A stretch of 64,000 nucleotides of DNA from Gammaproteobacteria bacterium (GTDB lineage: Bacteria > Pseudomonadota > Gammaproteobacteria > Pseudomonadales > Pseudohongiellaceae), in contig JABJIC010000035.1 of assembly GCA_018661465.1 (NCBI GenBank), positions 1 to 64,000 of the forward strand. Reading direction: 5' to 3'. Position 1 is the first letter of the stretch, and each line of letters starts with the position of its first letter. The position numbers and the translations under genes are program-made. Of this stretch, positions 9,823 to 20,070 are shown piece after piece. The notes beneath the pieces were generated by a model. It saw nothing but the letters and a program-made list of their open reading frames with translations, searched no databases and was not told where the DNA came from.

Positions 9823-10419
9823 ATGCAATTAAACGAATTAAGTCCAGCTCCAGGAAGCACCAAAGCCAAAAAGCGCGTTGGTCGTGGTATTGGTAGCGGT
9901 TGGGGCAAGACCTGTGGCACTGGTCATAAAGGTCAGAAGTCTCGTAGTGGCGGAACTGTAAGACCAGGTTTTGAAGGCGGACAGATGCCTTTGCAAATGC
10001 GTCTTCCAAAATATGGATTCAGTTCACGGATTGCTCGTGTTACTGCTGAGATCCGTACTTCAGAATTAAACAATATCGATGCAGACGTAATTGATTTGGC
10101 TGCACTTCGAAAGGCTAATTTGATTACCGCTGGAATGAAGCGTGCGAAAGTAATGCTTTCCGGTGAAGTTACTAAGGCCGTTACTCTTGAGGGTATCGGT
10201 GCAACCAAAGGCGCTCGAGAAGCTATCGAGAAAGCCGGCGGAAAGATTATTGAAGCTGCGCCAGTTGTTCCTGGAAAGCTAGCTAAGAAAACAGAAAAGA
10301 AAGAAGAAAAGAAAGAAGAAGCTCCAGCTAAGAAGGCTGCGGCTAAGAAGGCTCCTGCTAAGAAAGCGGCAGCAAAGAAAAAAGCGCCAGCAGCTGGCGA
10401 AGAAAAAGCAGAAGACTAG
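9823..10419 (+). CDS. rplO: 50S ribosomal protein L15 with Lys/Ala-rich C-terminal tail
   Basis: The first roughly 148 residues are a standard L15: the Gly-rich [20 protein letters not shown] region and [17 protein letters not shown]. The protein is 198 residues, about 50 longer than E. coli L15. The extra C-terminal part (from about residue 150) is low-complexity Lys, Ala, Glu and Pro with repeated [17 protein letters not shown] units. The tail is in frame with no break and ends before secY. It may be a disordered rRNA-binding extension; function unknown. Confidence 0.96.
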   Translation: MQLNELSPAPGSTKAKKRVGRGIGSGWGKTCGTGHKGQKSRSGGTVRPGFEGGQMPLQMRLPKYGFSSRIARVTAEIRTSELNNIDADVIDLAALRKANLITAGMKRAKVMLSGEVTKAVTLEGIGATKGAREAIEKAGGKIIEAAPVVPGKLAKKTEKKEEKKEEAPAKKAAAKKAPAKKAAAKKKAPAAGEEKAED

Positions 10420-10471
10420 ATCGCGGAATTCCGTGGTGAGCTGATAGAAAGCTAATAGATCGAAAGAGAAA

Positions 10472-11797
10472 ATGGCAAATAAACCAAACATCAATCCAGA
10501 AAATATTGGCGCCGGCCTCGGTGAGCTAAAGTCTCGCCTGCTATTTTTGCTGTTTGCGATATTTGTATATCGAATCGGTACTCATATTCCTGTGCCAGGA
10601 ATAGACCCTATTCAGTTGTCCTCCTTCTTTACCAATCAGGAAGGAACATTCACTGACATGATCAATATGTTCGGTGGTGGCGCACTGGAAAGAATGAGTA
10701 TTTTGGCTTTGGGGATCATGCCCTATATTTCAGCTTCAATTATTATGCAGCTGTTATCGGCGGTTAGCCCTCAGCTAGAACAATTGAAGAAAGAAGGTGA
10801 ATCTGGTCGCCGTAAGATTTCTCAGTACACACGATATGGTGCGCTGGTACTTGCGACAGTTCAGGGAACAGGCATGACAGTGGGGCTATTAGCTCCCATG
10901 GCCTACGCGCCAGGTATTATATTTAACCTGACAGCGATTATTTCCTTGGTAACTGGTGCCATGTTCCTGATGTGGCTCGGTGAGCAAATTACTGAAAAGG
11001 GTATCGGTAACGGTATCTCTATGCTGATTTTTGCGGGTATTGTTGCAGGCTTTCCAGCGGCGATTGGCACTTCATTGACTCAGGCCTATGAAGGTCAGAT
11101 TAATGGTGTACTACTTCTGGTTGTAGGCTTGATTGCCATTGGCGTTATCGCTTGTATCGTCTATATAGAACGAGCTCAGCGCAGAATCACAGTTAACTAT
11201 GCCAAACGACAGCAAGGCAGAAAGATGTACCAGGCTCAAGCGAGCCATCTGCCTCTGAAAATTAATATGGCAGGCGTAATTCCGGCGATTTTTGCCAGTA
11301 GCATCCTGTTATTCCCAGCGTCATTGGGGCAGTGGTTCGGTCAGGCTGAAGGCTCTGAATGGCTGCAGGATCTGGCTTTGATGATTGGTCCAGGACAGCC
11401 TCTGTACATCATTATATTTAGTGCGATGATAATTTTCTTCTGCTTCTTTTATACCGCGTTGGTATTTAATCCTCGCGATGTTGCAGAAAACCTGAAGCGT
11501 TCAGGCGCTTTTATTCCAGGGATACGCCCCGGAGAGCAAACGGCCAAGTATATTGATGGCGTTATTACGCGACTGACAATGTTCGGAGCGGTTTACATCA
11601 CACTGGTCTGCTTGTTACCAAATTTTATGCAGATGTTGGCTAACGTCCCATTTAACCTGGGCGGAACAGCATTGTTGATTTCTGTGGTAGTAACCATGGA
11701 TTTCTGGTCGCAGGTGCAATCACATTTGATGTCTCATCAATATGATTCACTGATGAAGAAATCGAAACTAGGTAACTATGGCCGTAGCGGCGTATAG
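10472..11797 (+). CDS. secY: preprotein translocase channel subunit SecY
   Basis: A 441-residue polytopic membrane protein with about ten hydrophobic segments. [10 protein letters not shown] near the N-terminus, the plug-region [20 protein letters not shown] and the cytoplasmic loop motif [23 protein letters not shown] are diagnostic. SecY forms the protein-conducting channel with SecE and SecG and docks the ribosome and SecA. Length matches E. coli (443). It lies between rplO and rpmJ as usual. Confidence 0.98.
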   Translation: MANKPNINPENIGAGLGELKSRLLFLLFAIFVYRIGTHIPVPGIDPIQLSSFFTNQEGTFTDMINMFGGGALERMSILALGIMPYISASIIMQLLSAVSPQLEQLKKEGESGRRKISQYTRYGALVLATVQGTGMTVGLLAPMAYAPGIIFNLTAIISLVTGAMFLMWLGEQITEKGIGNGISMLIFAGIVAGFPAAIGTSLTQAYEGQINGVLLLVVGLIAIGVIACIVYIERAQRRITVNYAKRQQGRKMYQAQASHLPLKINMAGVIPAIFASSILLFPASLGQWFGQAEGSEWLQDLALMIGPGQPLYIIIFSAMIIFFCFFYTALVFNPRDVAENLKRSGAFIPGIRPGEQTAKYIDGVITRLTMFGAVYITLVCLLPNFMQMLANVPFNLGGTALLISVVVTMDFWSQVQSHLMSHQYDSLMKKSKLGNYGRSGV

Positions 11798-11850
11798 AGA
11801 CTGATCGGATTTAGCGAGGCTAAGCCGAAGAGGAATAACGGAGAGTAATC

Positions 11851-11967
11851 ATGAAAGTTAGAGCATCTGTTAAGAAGATCTGTCGTAACTGTAAAGTCAT
11901 CAGACGAAACGGTTCGGTAAGAGTAATTTGCAAGGCTGAGCCGCGACATAAACAGCGTCAGGGTTAA
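11851..11967 (+). CDS. rpmJ: 50S ribosomal protein L36
   Basis: A 38-residue zinc-ribbon protein. [20 protein letters not shown] gives the CXXC pair (Cys11, Cys14), and Cys27 and His32 complete the zinc site, so this is the zinc-binding C+ form. ATG at 11851 with GGAGAG 8 nt upstream. It lies between secY and rpsM as in E. coli. Confidence 0.96.
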   Translation: MKVRASVKKICRNCKVIRRNGSVRVICKAEPRHKQRQG

Positions 11968-12020
11968 GTCACAAACGAACGAATAAGTAGTTCGAAAAAA
12001 AGAGAGAACGGAGCGATTTT

Positions 12021-12377
12021 ATGGCACGTATTGCCGGAGTCAATATACCAGACAACAAGCACATCGTAATTTCATTACGATATGTTTATGGTGTTGGTCC
12101 AACAACAGCTAGCGCAATCTGCGAGAAGACAGGCACAGTGCCTTCTACAAATGTTAGCGACCTTAGCCCGGAGCAGTTAGACAGCATCCGTGCCGAAGTA
12201 GCAAACCTCACAGTTGAAGGTGACCTTCGTCGTGAAGTATCCATGAACATCAAGCGTCTTATGGATCTTGGTTGTAACCGTGGTATTCGTCATCGCCGGT
12301 CATTACCAGTTCGCGGTCAGCGTACAAAGACAAATGCAAGAACTCGCAAGGGTCCTCGCAAGCCTATACGTAAGTAA
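12021..12377 (+). CDS. rpsM: 30S ribosomal protein S13
   Basis: A 118-residue S13, starting [19 protein letters not shown] and ending in the basic [18 protein letters not shown] tail that reaches P-site tRNA. First alpha-operon gene. A small hairpin CGAAC/GTTCG at 11976-11994 lies in the upstream gap, where E. coli has the S4-responsive leader; equivalence is not shown. Confidence 0.98.
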   Translation: MARIAGVNIPDNKHIVISLRYVYGVGPTTASAICEKTGTVPSTNVSDLSPEQLDSIRAEVANLTVEGDLRREVSMNIKRLMDLGCNRGIRHRRSLPVRGQRTKTNARTRKGPRKPIRK

Positions 12378-12401
12378 ATATAGAGTTAGATGGAATAAAA
12401 T

Positions 12402-12797
12402 ATGGCTAAGCCAGAAGCTAAATCAACGAAGAAGAAATCACGCACTGCCGTTATCGACGGTATTGCTTTTATTCATGCTTCTTTTAACAACACCATTATC
12501 ACGATCACTGACCGCCAGGGTAATGCTCTGAGCTGGGCTACTGCAGGTGGCTCCGGTTTCCGTGGTTCAAGAAAGAGCACTCCTTTCGCGGCACAGGTTG
12601 CTGCAGAAAAGGCAGGCGCGCAGGCCATCGAACTATATGGCCTGAAGAACCTGGACGTAAAGGTGAATGGTCCTGGACCAGGTCGCGAATCAGCGGTTCG
12701 AGCACTTAATAACTGTGGGTTGCGTGTCGGTAATATCACTGACGTAACACCCATCCCACATAACGGTTGTCGCCCACCTAAGAAACGTCGGGTATAA
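12402..12797 (+). CDS. rpsK: 30S ribosomal protein S11
   Basis: A 131-residue S11 with [34 protein letters not shown] and the basic end [12 protein letters not shown]. It lies on the 30S platform near the E-site mRNA. The N-terminal Lys-rich stretch before the core is normal for the family. Confidence 0.98.
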   Translation: MAKPEAKSTKKKSRTAVIDGIAFIHASFNNTIITITDRQGNALSWATAGGSGFRGSRKSTPFAAQVAAEKAGAQAIELYGLKNLDVKVNGPGPGRESAVRALNNCGLRVGNITDVTPIPHNGCRPPKKRRV

Positions 12798-12850
12798 CCA
12801 GAGAATAATCAGACGCCCTGCTGAAACACTAAGAGCACAGGAGATTAATT

Positions 12851-13471
12851 ATGGCCCGCTATTTAGGCCCAAAATGTAAGCTATCCCGCCGTGAAGGAAC
12901 AGACTTGTTCCTTAAGAGCGGAATTCGACCAATCGATAGCAAGTGCAAGGCCGATACTATTCCCGGTCAGCACGGACAGCGTCGTGGTCGTTTGTCCGAC
13001 TACGGTGTGCAGTTGCGCGAGAAGCAAAAAGTTCGTCGTACTTATGGCGTTCTAGAGAAGCAATTCCGAGGCTATTACAAAGAAGCTGCTCGATTGAAAG
13101 GCGCTACAGGTGAAAACTTGCTGCAACTTCTCGAGTGTCGTCTTGACAACGTAGCGTACAGAATGGGATTTGGATCTACTCGTGCGGAAGCCCGTCAATT
13201 GGTTGCCCACAAATCCATTACAGTGAATGGAGTAGTAGTAAACATTCCTTCGTATCAGATACAGACCGGTGACGCAGTAGCTATTCGTCAGAAAGCTAAG
13301 GAACAGCTCAGAATTAAGTCTGCGTTAGATCTAGCATCTCAGCGGACCCCTATCGATTGGGTTTCAGTTGATTCAAGCAAATTGGAAGGTCAGTTCACGC
13401 GCAAGCCTGAACGTGAAGATTTGTCTTCCGAGATCAATGAACAACTAATCGTCGAGCTGTACTCTAAATAG
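12851..13471 (+). CDS. rpsD: 30S ribosomal protein S4
   Basis: A 206-residue S4 (206 in E. coli). [20 protein letters not shown] and the S4 RNA-binding domain [20 protein letters not shown] (about 97-117) identify it. S4 initiates 30S assembly, controls accuracy and in E. coli represses the alpha operon. It is followed by rpoA as usual. Confidence 0.98.
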   Translation: MARYLGPKCKLSRREGTDLFLKSGIRPIDSKCKADTIPGQHGQRRGRLSDYGVQLREKQKVRRTYGVLEKQFRGYYKEAARLKGATGENLLQLLECRLDNVAYRMGFGSTRAEARQLVAHKSITVNGVVVNIPSYQIQTGDAVAIRQKAKEQLRIKSALDLASQRTPIDWVSVDSSKLEGQFTRKPEREDLSSEINEQLIVELYSK

Positions 13472-13511
13472 AGCGGCACGTAGCGGGATAAGCACACAAA
13501 AGGTGGAACAC

Positions 13512-14510
13512 ATGCAAATTTCTTTATCAGACTTTCTAACACCACAAGTGATACAGGTTGATGAATTCGACAAGTGTCATTCAAAAGTGGTTCTGGAACC
13601 ATTGGAGCGCGGCTTCGGTCACACTCTGGGAAATGCATTGCGTAGAATTCTTCTTTCTTCAATGCCTGGTTGTGCTGTGGAAGAAGTCGAAATTGATGGC
13701 GTTGTACATGAATACAGCACTATAGAAGGCGTTAGAGAAGATGTTATTGAAATCCTTCTCAACCTGAAAGGCGTTGCTGTTATTCTGAATAACAAAGACG
13801 AAACCGTACTGACTCTTTCCAAGAAAGGATCAGGTCCGGTAACTGCTGGCGATATTACCGAAGATCATGATGTTGAAATTATCAACCCTGATCACGTAAT
13901 TGCGCACTTGAATACTAACGGCAACCTGAATATGCGCCTTACTGTTCGTAAGGGTCGTGGATATTCACCCGCAGATAGCCGTGCAAGTGAAGATGATGAA
14001 ACAAGATCAGTAGGTAAGCTCTTGCTGGATGCGTCTTATACTCCAGTAATCAGAGTTTCTTATTCGGTTGAGAGCGCTCGTGTTGAGCAGCGTACTGACC
14101 TTGATAAGTTGGTACTTGATCTAGAGACAAATGGCACAATCGACCCGGAAGAAGCTATCCGTCGTGCAGCCACAATTCTGCAGCATCAGCTTGCGGTGTT
14201 CGTTGACCTTAAGAGCGAAATCGTTGCTGAACCAGAAGAGCATGAAGACGAAATTGATCCTATTCTGTTACGTCCAGTAGATGATCTGGAATTGACAGTA
14301 AGATCCGCAAACTGCCTGAAGGCAGAAGATATTTATTACATTGGTGACCTCATTCAGCGAACGGAAGTCGAGCTGTTGAAGACCCCAAACCTTGGTAAGA
14401 AGTCTCTGACTGAGATCAAGGACGTGTTGGCTACTCGAGGGCTTTCCCTAGGACTGCGTCTTGAAAACTGGCCTCCATCAAGTCTTAAAACTGATGATCG
14501 CGCTGCGTAA
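13512..14510 (+). CDS. rpoA: RNA polymerase subunit alpha
   Basis: A 332-residue alpha subunit. The N-terminal domain holds [20 protein letters not shown], the dimerisation and beta/beta-prime assembly surface, followed by an acidic linker (about 235-250). The C-terminal domain carries [22 protein letters not shown] and [16 protein letters not shown], which bind UP elements and activators. ATG at 13512 is preferred over an in-frame GTG at 13503 because AGGTGG (13501-13506) overlaps the GTG and is well spaced for the ATG. Confidence 0.98.
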   Translation: MQISLSDFLTPQVIQVDEFDKCHSKVVLEPLERGFGHTLGNALRRILLSSMPGCAVEEVEIDGVVHEYSTIEGVREDVIEILLNLKGVAVILNNKDETVLTLSKKGSGPVTAGDITEDHDVEIINPDHVIAHLNTNGNLNMRLTVRKGRGYSPADSRASEDDETRSVGKLLLDASYTPVIRVSYSVESARVEQRTDLDKLVLDLETNGTIDPEEAIRRAATILQHQLAVFVDLKSEIVAEPEEHEDEIDPILLRPVDDLELTVRSANCLKAEDIYYIGDLIQRTEVELLKTPNLGKKSLTEIKDVLATRGLSLGLRLENWPPSSLKTDDRAA

Positions 14511-14548
14511 GCAATCCGAGAATCCTGGTACAAATAAGGTAAAGAGTT

Positions 14549-14959
14549 ATGCGTCATCGACAAAGTGGTCGCCAGCTAAATAGAAATAGTTCGCACCGAA
14601 AAGCAATGTTCCGCAATATGGCTACGTCATTGGTAGAGCATGAAATTATCAAGACTACCCTGATTAAGGCGAAGGAATTACGCGCTGTAGCAGAGCCTTT
14701 GATTACTCTGGCCAAGACAGATAGCGTAGCAAATCGCAGGCTTGCGTTTAGTCGTACCCGCAGTAAAGCAACGGTTGGAAAGTTGTTTACTGAATTGGGT
14801 CCACGCTACGCAAATCGTCCAGGTGGATACATTCGAATCCTAAAGTGCGGCGAACGTGCTGGTGACAGAGCCATAATGGCTTATGTGGAACTAGTTGATC
14901 GTCCAATTGCTGACAGCGAGAGTATCGAAGAAGAGTTGGAAACAGTAACAGAGGATTAA
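14549..14959 (+). CDS. rplQ: 50S ribosomal protein L17
   Basis: A 136-residue L17 starting [20 protein letters not shown], with [26 protein letters not shown] near its end. It lies at the tunnel exit beside L22. Last gene of the ribosomal cluster, 23 nt before a strong terminator. The final 15 or so residues are acidic and longer than in E. coli. Confidence 0.98.
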   Translation: MRHRQSGRQLNRNSSHRKAMFRNMATSLVEHEIIKTTLIKAKELRAVAEPLITLAKTDSVANRRLAFSRTRSKATVGKLFTELGPRYANRPGGYIRILKCGERAGDRAIMAYVELVDRPIADSESIEEELETVTED

Positions 14960-14981
14960 GTTCTCTGCTGTTCAAGATTGC

Positions 14982-15013
14982 AAAAAAGCCGAGAATTTCT
15001 CGGCTTTTTTGTT
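14982..15013 (+). terminator. intrinsic terminator of the alpha operon
   Basis: AAAAAAGCCGAGA (14982-14994) pairs perfectly with TCTCGGCTTTTTT (14998-15010) around ATT and runs into a T-tract. It ends the ribosomal transcription unit. Confidence 0.95.
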
Positions 15014-15098
15014 TTTACTATCCGTATTTATTGACCATTCAGTGCTTAGCATTAGAATGAAAGCTGATCCCAAACGCTAAAGAACAATGAGGAAAAAA

Positions 15099-16280
15099 AT
15101 GACAAATTCTTTTCATCCGCCAGTTCGAACTTTGATGGGTCCAGGACCATCTGATGTTAATCCAAGAATACTTGAGGCTCTGTCCAGGCCGACCATAGGT
15201 CATCTTGACCCTGCTTTTATCGAGATGATGGATGAGATAAAAGAACTTCTCCAGTTTGCCTTTCAGACTAGCAATAAACTTACTTTGCCAGTTTCGGCTC
15301 CCGGCTCCGCTGGCATGGAAACTGTTTTCGCAAACTTGCTCGAACCAGGTGATCAAGTGGTTGTGTGTCAGAATGGCGTCTTCGGTGGGCGCATGAAGGA
15401 AAACGTGGAACGCTGCGGTGCGGAAGCAATCATGGTTGAGGATGAATGGGGTTGTGCCGTCGATCTGGATAAGGTGGAGCAGGTTCTTCAGCAGAACCCG
15501 GAGGCCAAGGCTCTTGCATTTGTGCATGCCGAAACCTCCACTGGAGTTCGATCTGACGCAGAAGCTCTGTGTGGACTGAGTGCGAAATATGATTGCCTGT
15601 CAATCGTTGATGCTGTTACTTCTCTCGGTGGAATTGATATCAACGTTGATGCCTGGGGAGTAGATGCAATTTACTCCGGCACTCAGAAATGTCTCTCCTG
15701 TGTTCCTGGCCTTTCCCCAGTTTCGTTCTCTGACCGAGCTGCAGAAGTTATTCGGAATCGCAAGACTCGCGTTCAAAGTTGGTTTTTGGATTTAAATCTG
15801 GTTATGGGATACTGGGGAAGCGAAGCGAAAAGGTCGTATCACCACACAGCACCGGTTAACTCTCTTTATGCCTTGCATGAATCTCTAGTGATCCTTCGTG
15901 AAGAGGGGCTGCAGAACTCTTGGGATCGACATCACGCTAATCATCTAGCATTCGTTGCTGGTATAGAGGCACTTGGCCTGAAATTTGTGGTGGATGAAGA
16001 ATATCGATTGCCGCAACTTAATGCGGTTTCTTTTCCATCGTCAATAGATGATGCCGCCGTTCGGTCTCGTTTATTGAGCGAATATGATCTGGAAATTGGA
16101 GCAGGGCTTGGCACTCTAGCGGGTTCTGTTTGGAGAATTGGTCTGATGGGTTACGCTAGTAACAAAACCAATGTGCGTCTCTGTCTTTCTGCGTTGGGGA
16201 ATATTTTGTCTGATATGGGGATGCCTTGTGACACGGCAAAAGCAGTTAAGGCAGCGAGTACTCTTTATTCAAACTCATAA
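15099..16280 (+). CDS. class V aminotransferase, alanine-glyoxylate / serine-pyruvate type
   Basis: A 393-residue PLP enzyme of aminotransferase class V. PGPSDVNPRILEALSRPTIGHLDP at the start, the phosphate-binding APGSAGMET (about 67-75), IVDAVTSLGG with Asp171, and the Schiff-base lysine Lys197 in YSGTQKCLSCVPGLSP are all present. The family moves the amino group of alanine or serine to glyoxylate or a related acceptor; substrate not determined. ATG at 15099 is chosen over 15087 because GAGGA lies 5 nt upstream of it. Lone gene after the ribosomal terminator, possibly co-transcribed with the transporter that follows. Confidence 0.9.
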   Translation: MTNSFHPPVRTLMGPGPSDVNPRILEALSRPTIGHLDPAFIEMMDEIKELLQFAFQTSNKLTLPVSAPGSAGMETVFANLLEPGDQVVVCQNGVFGGRMKENVERCGAEAIMVEDEWGCAVDLDKVEQVLQQNPEAKALAFVHAETSTGVRSDAEALCGLSAKYDCLSIVDAVTSLGGIDINVDAWGVDAIYSGTQKCLSCVPGLSPVSFSDRAAEVIRNRKTRVQSWFLDLNLVMGYWGSEAKRSYHHTAPVNSLYALHESLVILREEGLQNSWDRHHANHLAFVAGIEALGLKFVVDEEYRLPQLNAVSFPSSIDDAAVRSRLLSEYDLEIGAGLGTLAGSVWRIGLMGYASNKTNVRLCLSALGNILSDMGMPCDTAKAVKAASTLYSNS

Positions 16281-16316
16281 ACAGCAAACGATTCTCTCGG
16301 TGTTGAATTTAAGTAT

Positions 16317-17231
16317 GTGCCTTCTGTTGTGAATAAAAGTCTGACTAACAGGGACATCTTTGATTTTGTTTTGTTGTCTGCAATTTGGGGTGCTTCCTTT
16401 CTCTTTCTACGTGTCGCTGCTCCTGAATTTGGGCCGGTTTTTCTAATCGAATTGAGGGTTTTGTCGGCCCTGATAGTGTTGCTGCCAGTTTGTGTTTACC
16501 TGGGTAAGATTGAAGAAATTCGACAAAACTGGAAACTGATTTTTACTCTGAGTCTGTGCAATATGACCTTGCCATTCTGTCTGCTGGCCTACGCAGTTCT
16601 TAGTATAAATGCAGGCTTGGCTTCAATACTGAATGCGACAGTTCCGTTCTTCACCGCCCTTGTTGCCTATATCATGTGGTCCCAGAAGCTATCAATATCC
16701 GCAGTGATAGGAATGTTGGTAGGTTTTGCTGGTGTAAGCGCCCTGGTGCTGGATTCGGGGGGTTCGTCTCAGCCTACAGAAAATCTCTTAGCAATTGGAG
16801 CAGCAGTTCTAGCTTCTCTGCTTTACGGGACTGCAGCAAATATCACTTACTACAAATTGTCTGCCGTAAGCGGCATTGCAGCTACAGTTGGAGCGCTCGG
16901 ATTTGCCAGCCTTGTGTTACTGCCTTTCGCAATAGTTCAGAAGCCAGAGCAAATGCCTACGGGAGCAGTATGGTTAAGTGTAATAGCACTTGGGGTTGTT
17001 TGTACTGGAGTGGCCTATTTGTTGTTTTACCGCCTCATATCAAGAATTGGCTCACACCGGGCAGTATCAACTACATTCCTTATCCCTCCGTTTAGTATTT
17101 TGTGGGGGAGCATGTTCCTGGGTGAAGAGCTAACTATATCCATGGCTCTGGCTTGTCTTCTGGTTTTGGTAGGGGTCTACATAACCACGGGTAGATATTC
17201 GGCACTGTTTTCAGTCAAAAAACAGCATTAA
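16317..17231 (+). CDS. EamA-family (DMT superfamily) transporter
   Basis: A 304-residue protein with about ten hydrophobic segments in two EamA repeats. The first begins FVLLSAIWGASFLFLRVAAPEFGP and the second near residue 155. The C-terminal half has the YRLISRIGSHRAVSTTFLIP segment typical of the family. Such proteins export amino acids or metabolites; substrate unknown. GTG start at 16317. It lies 36 nt after the aminotransferase on the same strand, so a shared amino-acid-related role is possible but unproven. Confidence 0.88.
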   Translation: MPSVVNKSLTNRDIFDFVLLSAIWGASFLFLRVAAPEFGPVFLIELRVLSALIVLLPVCVYLGKIEEIRQNWKLIFTLSLCNMTLPFCLLAYAVLSINAGLASILNATVPFFTALVAYIMWSQKLSISAVIGMLVGFAGVSALVLDSGGSSQPTENLLAIGAAVLASLLYGTAANITYYKLSAVSGIAATVGALGFASLVLLPFAIVQKPEQMPTGAVWLSVIALGVVCTGVAYLLFYRLISRIGSHRAVSTTFLIPPFSILWGSMFLGEELTISMALACLLVLVGVYITTGRYSALFSVKKQH

Positions 17232-17237
17232 AAACAA

Positions 17238-17267
17238 TTGGATACACAAATTGTGTAGGTCTAAAAT
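17238..17267 (+). promoter_or_regulatory. putative promoter with a 15-bp palindrome in its spacer
   Basis: TTGGAT (17238-17243), 18 bp, TAAAAT (17262-17267). The spacer holds the perfect odd-centred palindrome TACACAAATTGTGTA (17243-17257), placed as a repressor operator would be. It lies 140 nt before the ATPase gene start. Prediction only. Confidence 0.5.
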
Positions 17268-17406
17268 ACCTGATAGAGTACTTAGTCAGTTCTGAATCTG
17301 GATGTCTAATTATTTGATCTGGTCGATTAAAGCGTCTTAACGAAATTGGGATAATTAACTCCATCACATGCAGAATGAACAAAACAAAGAAGGACACGAG
17401 GTGATC

Positions 17407-18702
17407 ATGCAGAGCGAATCTGCCGTTGAGGTTGAAACCCCGGAAGAAGAAGTCGAGGTTGAAGAAGAAGAGACTCAATCTCCAGGCCAAATGAAGATTG
17501 ATCTACAACCACCCCCTTTTTCTGAGGTTAATGAAGGTCCTGAGTATTCAAATACTTCGGTGACCATTGAACTGAACAACAGTACCCGGACCAAGGGTAA
17601 GCTGCTGCAGTTTGATGCTGCGACTGAATCAATTAAGATCATAGAGCCCCGCGCTGCCTCTCCCACTGAAATTTTGATGAACACCATCAAATTCCTTCGT
17701 CTTGAAAAGCCTTATCAATTAATGCTGGACCCGGACAATCCCGCTGAAGCGAGAAAAGGTCTGGATGTCGATACTGACGCCAGAAGCTTCGAAGTTTTCT
17801 TTAAGGATCGTACCGAGATTACTGGCAAGACTTATGGCTCCAGAAATGACAAGAACGGTGTGCATTTTTATGAGCAAACGAAAGTAGGGCGCAAGTGGCG
17901 CTACTGTACGCACCTATTTGTATCAAACACGGCAATCGAAAATCACATTATCGGTGGTCAAATTGGTGACATGCTGGTTCAAGAGAAGCAGATCTCTAAA
18001 GATGCTTTGGACTCAGCTCTTCAAGACCAGCAACAAGAACGTTCACGGCTTATCGGTGACTATCTTATAAATCAGAAGATTGTAGATGCCGATGAATTGG
18101 AGAACGCGCTGTCGCGACAAAAGAATATGCCCAATCTTAAATTGGGAGAGATTCTTCTATCTGAGGATCTCGTTACCGAGGCTCAGTTACAGGAAGCGTT
18201 AAAAGAGCAGAAGAAAAAGAGAAAGAGTGCTCTCGGTGAAATTCTTGTAGATAAAGGTGTTATTGATAAGAACGAAATTCAACAAAGCCTTGCTAAGAAG
18301 CTAGGTATTCCTTTCGTAAATCTTAGAGAATTTATCGTAGATCCGGATGTAATTAGAGTTCTCACCGCTGCGGTGGCATTCAAGCACAAAGTTGTTCCCA
18401 TGTACGTGTATGAAGGGAAGATCGTTGTAGCCATTGAAAATCCGATGGACTGGCAAGTCACTGATGCCCTCAGCTTTAATATCAATAAATACGTAGAGCC
18501 AGTGATGGCCTCTGCTGAAGATATTAATTGGGCGCTACAATTCTATTACACTTCTGAAGATATCGAAGACACGATCGGAGATTACGATGAGGATTTAGAG
18601 ACTCTAGAAACTGAGGATGATTCCTTTGATGCATCGATATTCTCGGCAGTAGAAACCTCTCAGGTAACGATAATGTCGTCGTTCGAATCGTTAACAAAAT
18701 AA
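17407..18702 (+). pseudogene. GspE/PilB-like ATPase, N-terminal part (frameshifted gene)
   Basis: 431 residues. An acidic N-terminus (about 1-40) is followed by a domain I do not recognise (about 55-180). Then come helical repeats GGQIGDMLVQEKQISKDAL, RLIGDYLINQKIVDADEL and KLGEILLSEDLVTEAQL, followed by an MshEN/T2SSE_N domain (ALGEILVDKGVIDKNEI, LGIPFVNLREF). The frame stops at 18700-18702 before the ATPase core, but the core continues in the -1 frame: NVVVRIVNKIIEDAHRQ and SDVHIEP are readable from about 18675. One deleted base, or two inserted, between 18630 and 18702 explains this. ATG at 17407 has GAGGTG upstream; 17368 is an alternative. Sequencing error cannot be excluded. Confidence 0.8.
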
Positions 18703-18752
18703 TTGAAGACGCCCATCGTCAAAAAGTATCGGATGTCCATATCGAACCAGGT

Positions 18753-19916
18753 ATGGGAAAGCAGAAAGTAGTTGTGCGTTTCAGAAAAGATGGTGTTCTC
18801 TCAACTTACTATAAGTTTCCAGCAAAGTATCGTGCAGTATTCGTATCCAGAATCAAGGTTATGGCACATCTGGACATATCCAATAAGAATAACCCTCAGG
18901 ACGGAAAAATTAATTTTCGCCATTTTGCTCCAATCGATATTGAGCTTCGTGTAGCAACTATTCCTACGGCTGGCGGCATAGAAGATGTTGTAATTCGTAT
19001 TCTTAGTGGCGGAAAGTGCATGCCGGTTAATGCCATCGGTTTGAGTAGTAATAATTTAGATCGCTTGCTCGACAGCGTTTCGAGGCCCCACGGATTGTTT
19101 TTGGTGTGCGGCCCTACTGGTTCTGGTAAGAGTACAACCCTTCATTCTGTTCTTAATTATCTTAATGCTACTGAGCGCAAGATATGGACGGCAGAAGATC
19201 CAGTGGAAATAACACAGCAGGGTCTTCGTCAGGTCGAAGTTAATGAAAAGGTCGGAATGACATTTTCCAAGGCCATGCGGGCATTCCTCCGAGCAGATCC
19301 TGACATCATAATGATCGGCGAGATGCGAGATTCGGAAACAGCTTCTGTGGCAATTGAAGCTTCGTTGACTGGTCACCTAGTGTTATCTACGCTGCACACC
19401 AATAGTGCAGCGGAGAGTATTGTTCGATTACTCGATATGGACATGGACCCGTTTAACTTTGCGGATGCTCTAACAGGAATTTTGTCCCAGAGGCTCGTAA
19501 AAACTCTCTGTACCTCCTGTAAAAAGCCATATCATCCTGAAGACAGGGAATTAGAATTTTTGGCTGTTGAGTATTGTCGAGAGGCTGTCCCTGATGGCTC
19601 TCGCGCAGATCCAAAAGAAGAAGATGTTCTTAGTCAGCTCTCAGAGTGGAAGACTTTATATACTCAGAAAGATGAATTTACTTTGTATAAGTCGCCAGGT
19701 TGCCTTGATTGTCTGGAAACCGGATATCGTGGCAGAATGGGTGTTCATGAATTAATTATGAGTACGCCGGAAATCAAGAAAATGATTCTGCGCAGAGCGC
19801 CTGCTTCTGAAATTCATTATGCTGCCATTACCACTGGTATGCGAACTCGCAAGCAGGATGGTATTGAAAAGATTCTTCTTGGATATACTGACTACACTCA
19901 GATCCGTACTCTTTAG
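18753..19916 (+). pseudogene. GspE/PilB-like ATPase, C-terminal ATPase core (frameshifted gene)
   Basis: The open frame begins after TGA at 18627-18629, but the first usable start is ATG 18753, inside the conserved core, so this is the continuation of the 17407 gene rather than a separate gene. It has Walker A GPTGSGKST (about 120-128), the Asp box WTAEDPVE, Walker B PDIIMIGEMRDSETA, the His box TGHLVLSTLHTN and a zinc site from CTSC and CLDC. It would be a cytoplasmic hexameric motor for pilus or secretion assembly. With the upstream part it makes about 835 residues. No other secretion genes adjoin it, but a pilin-related scar lies 3.5 kb downstream. Confidence 0.82.
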
Positions 19917-19980
19917 AGCACTTCGATTCGATCGGGCTTATCCTGATCCGGTAGTATTTTCACAATATAGTTAAGCAAAT

Positions 19981-20020
19981 AAAAAGCCCGATCACTTTAT
20001 AAGTGATCGGGCTTTTTATT
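19981..20020. terminator. bidirectional intrinsic terminator
   Basis: AAAAAGCCCGATCACTT (19981-19997) pairs perfectly with AAGTGATCGGGCTTTTT (20001-20017) around TAT. It separates the ATPase gene from the convergent PQQ dehydrogenase gene and has A/T runs on both sides. Confidence 0.95.
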
Positions 20021-20070
20021 AAACTAAAGTATTTAGACACGTGTTCTAAAACGCGTATCTAAAACACAGC

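Noticed and set aside
18630..18702. Programmed ribosomal frameshift in the GspE/PilB-like gene
   Set aside because: No slippery heptamer and no clear downstream stimulator; an indel or read error is simpler.
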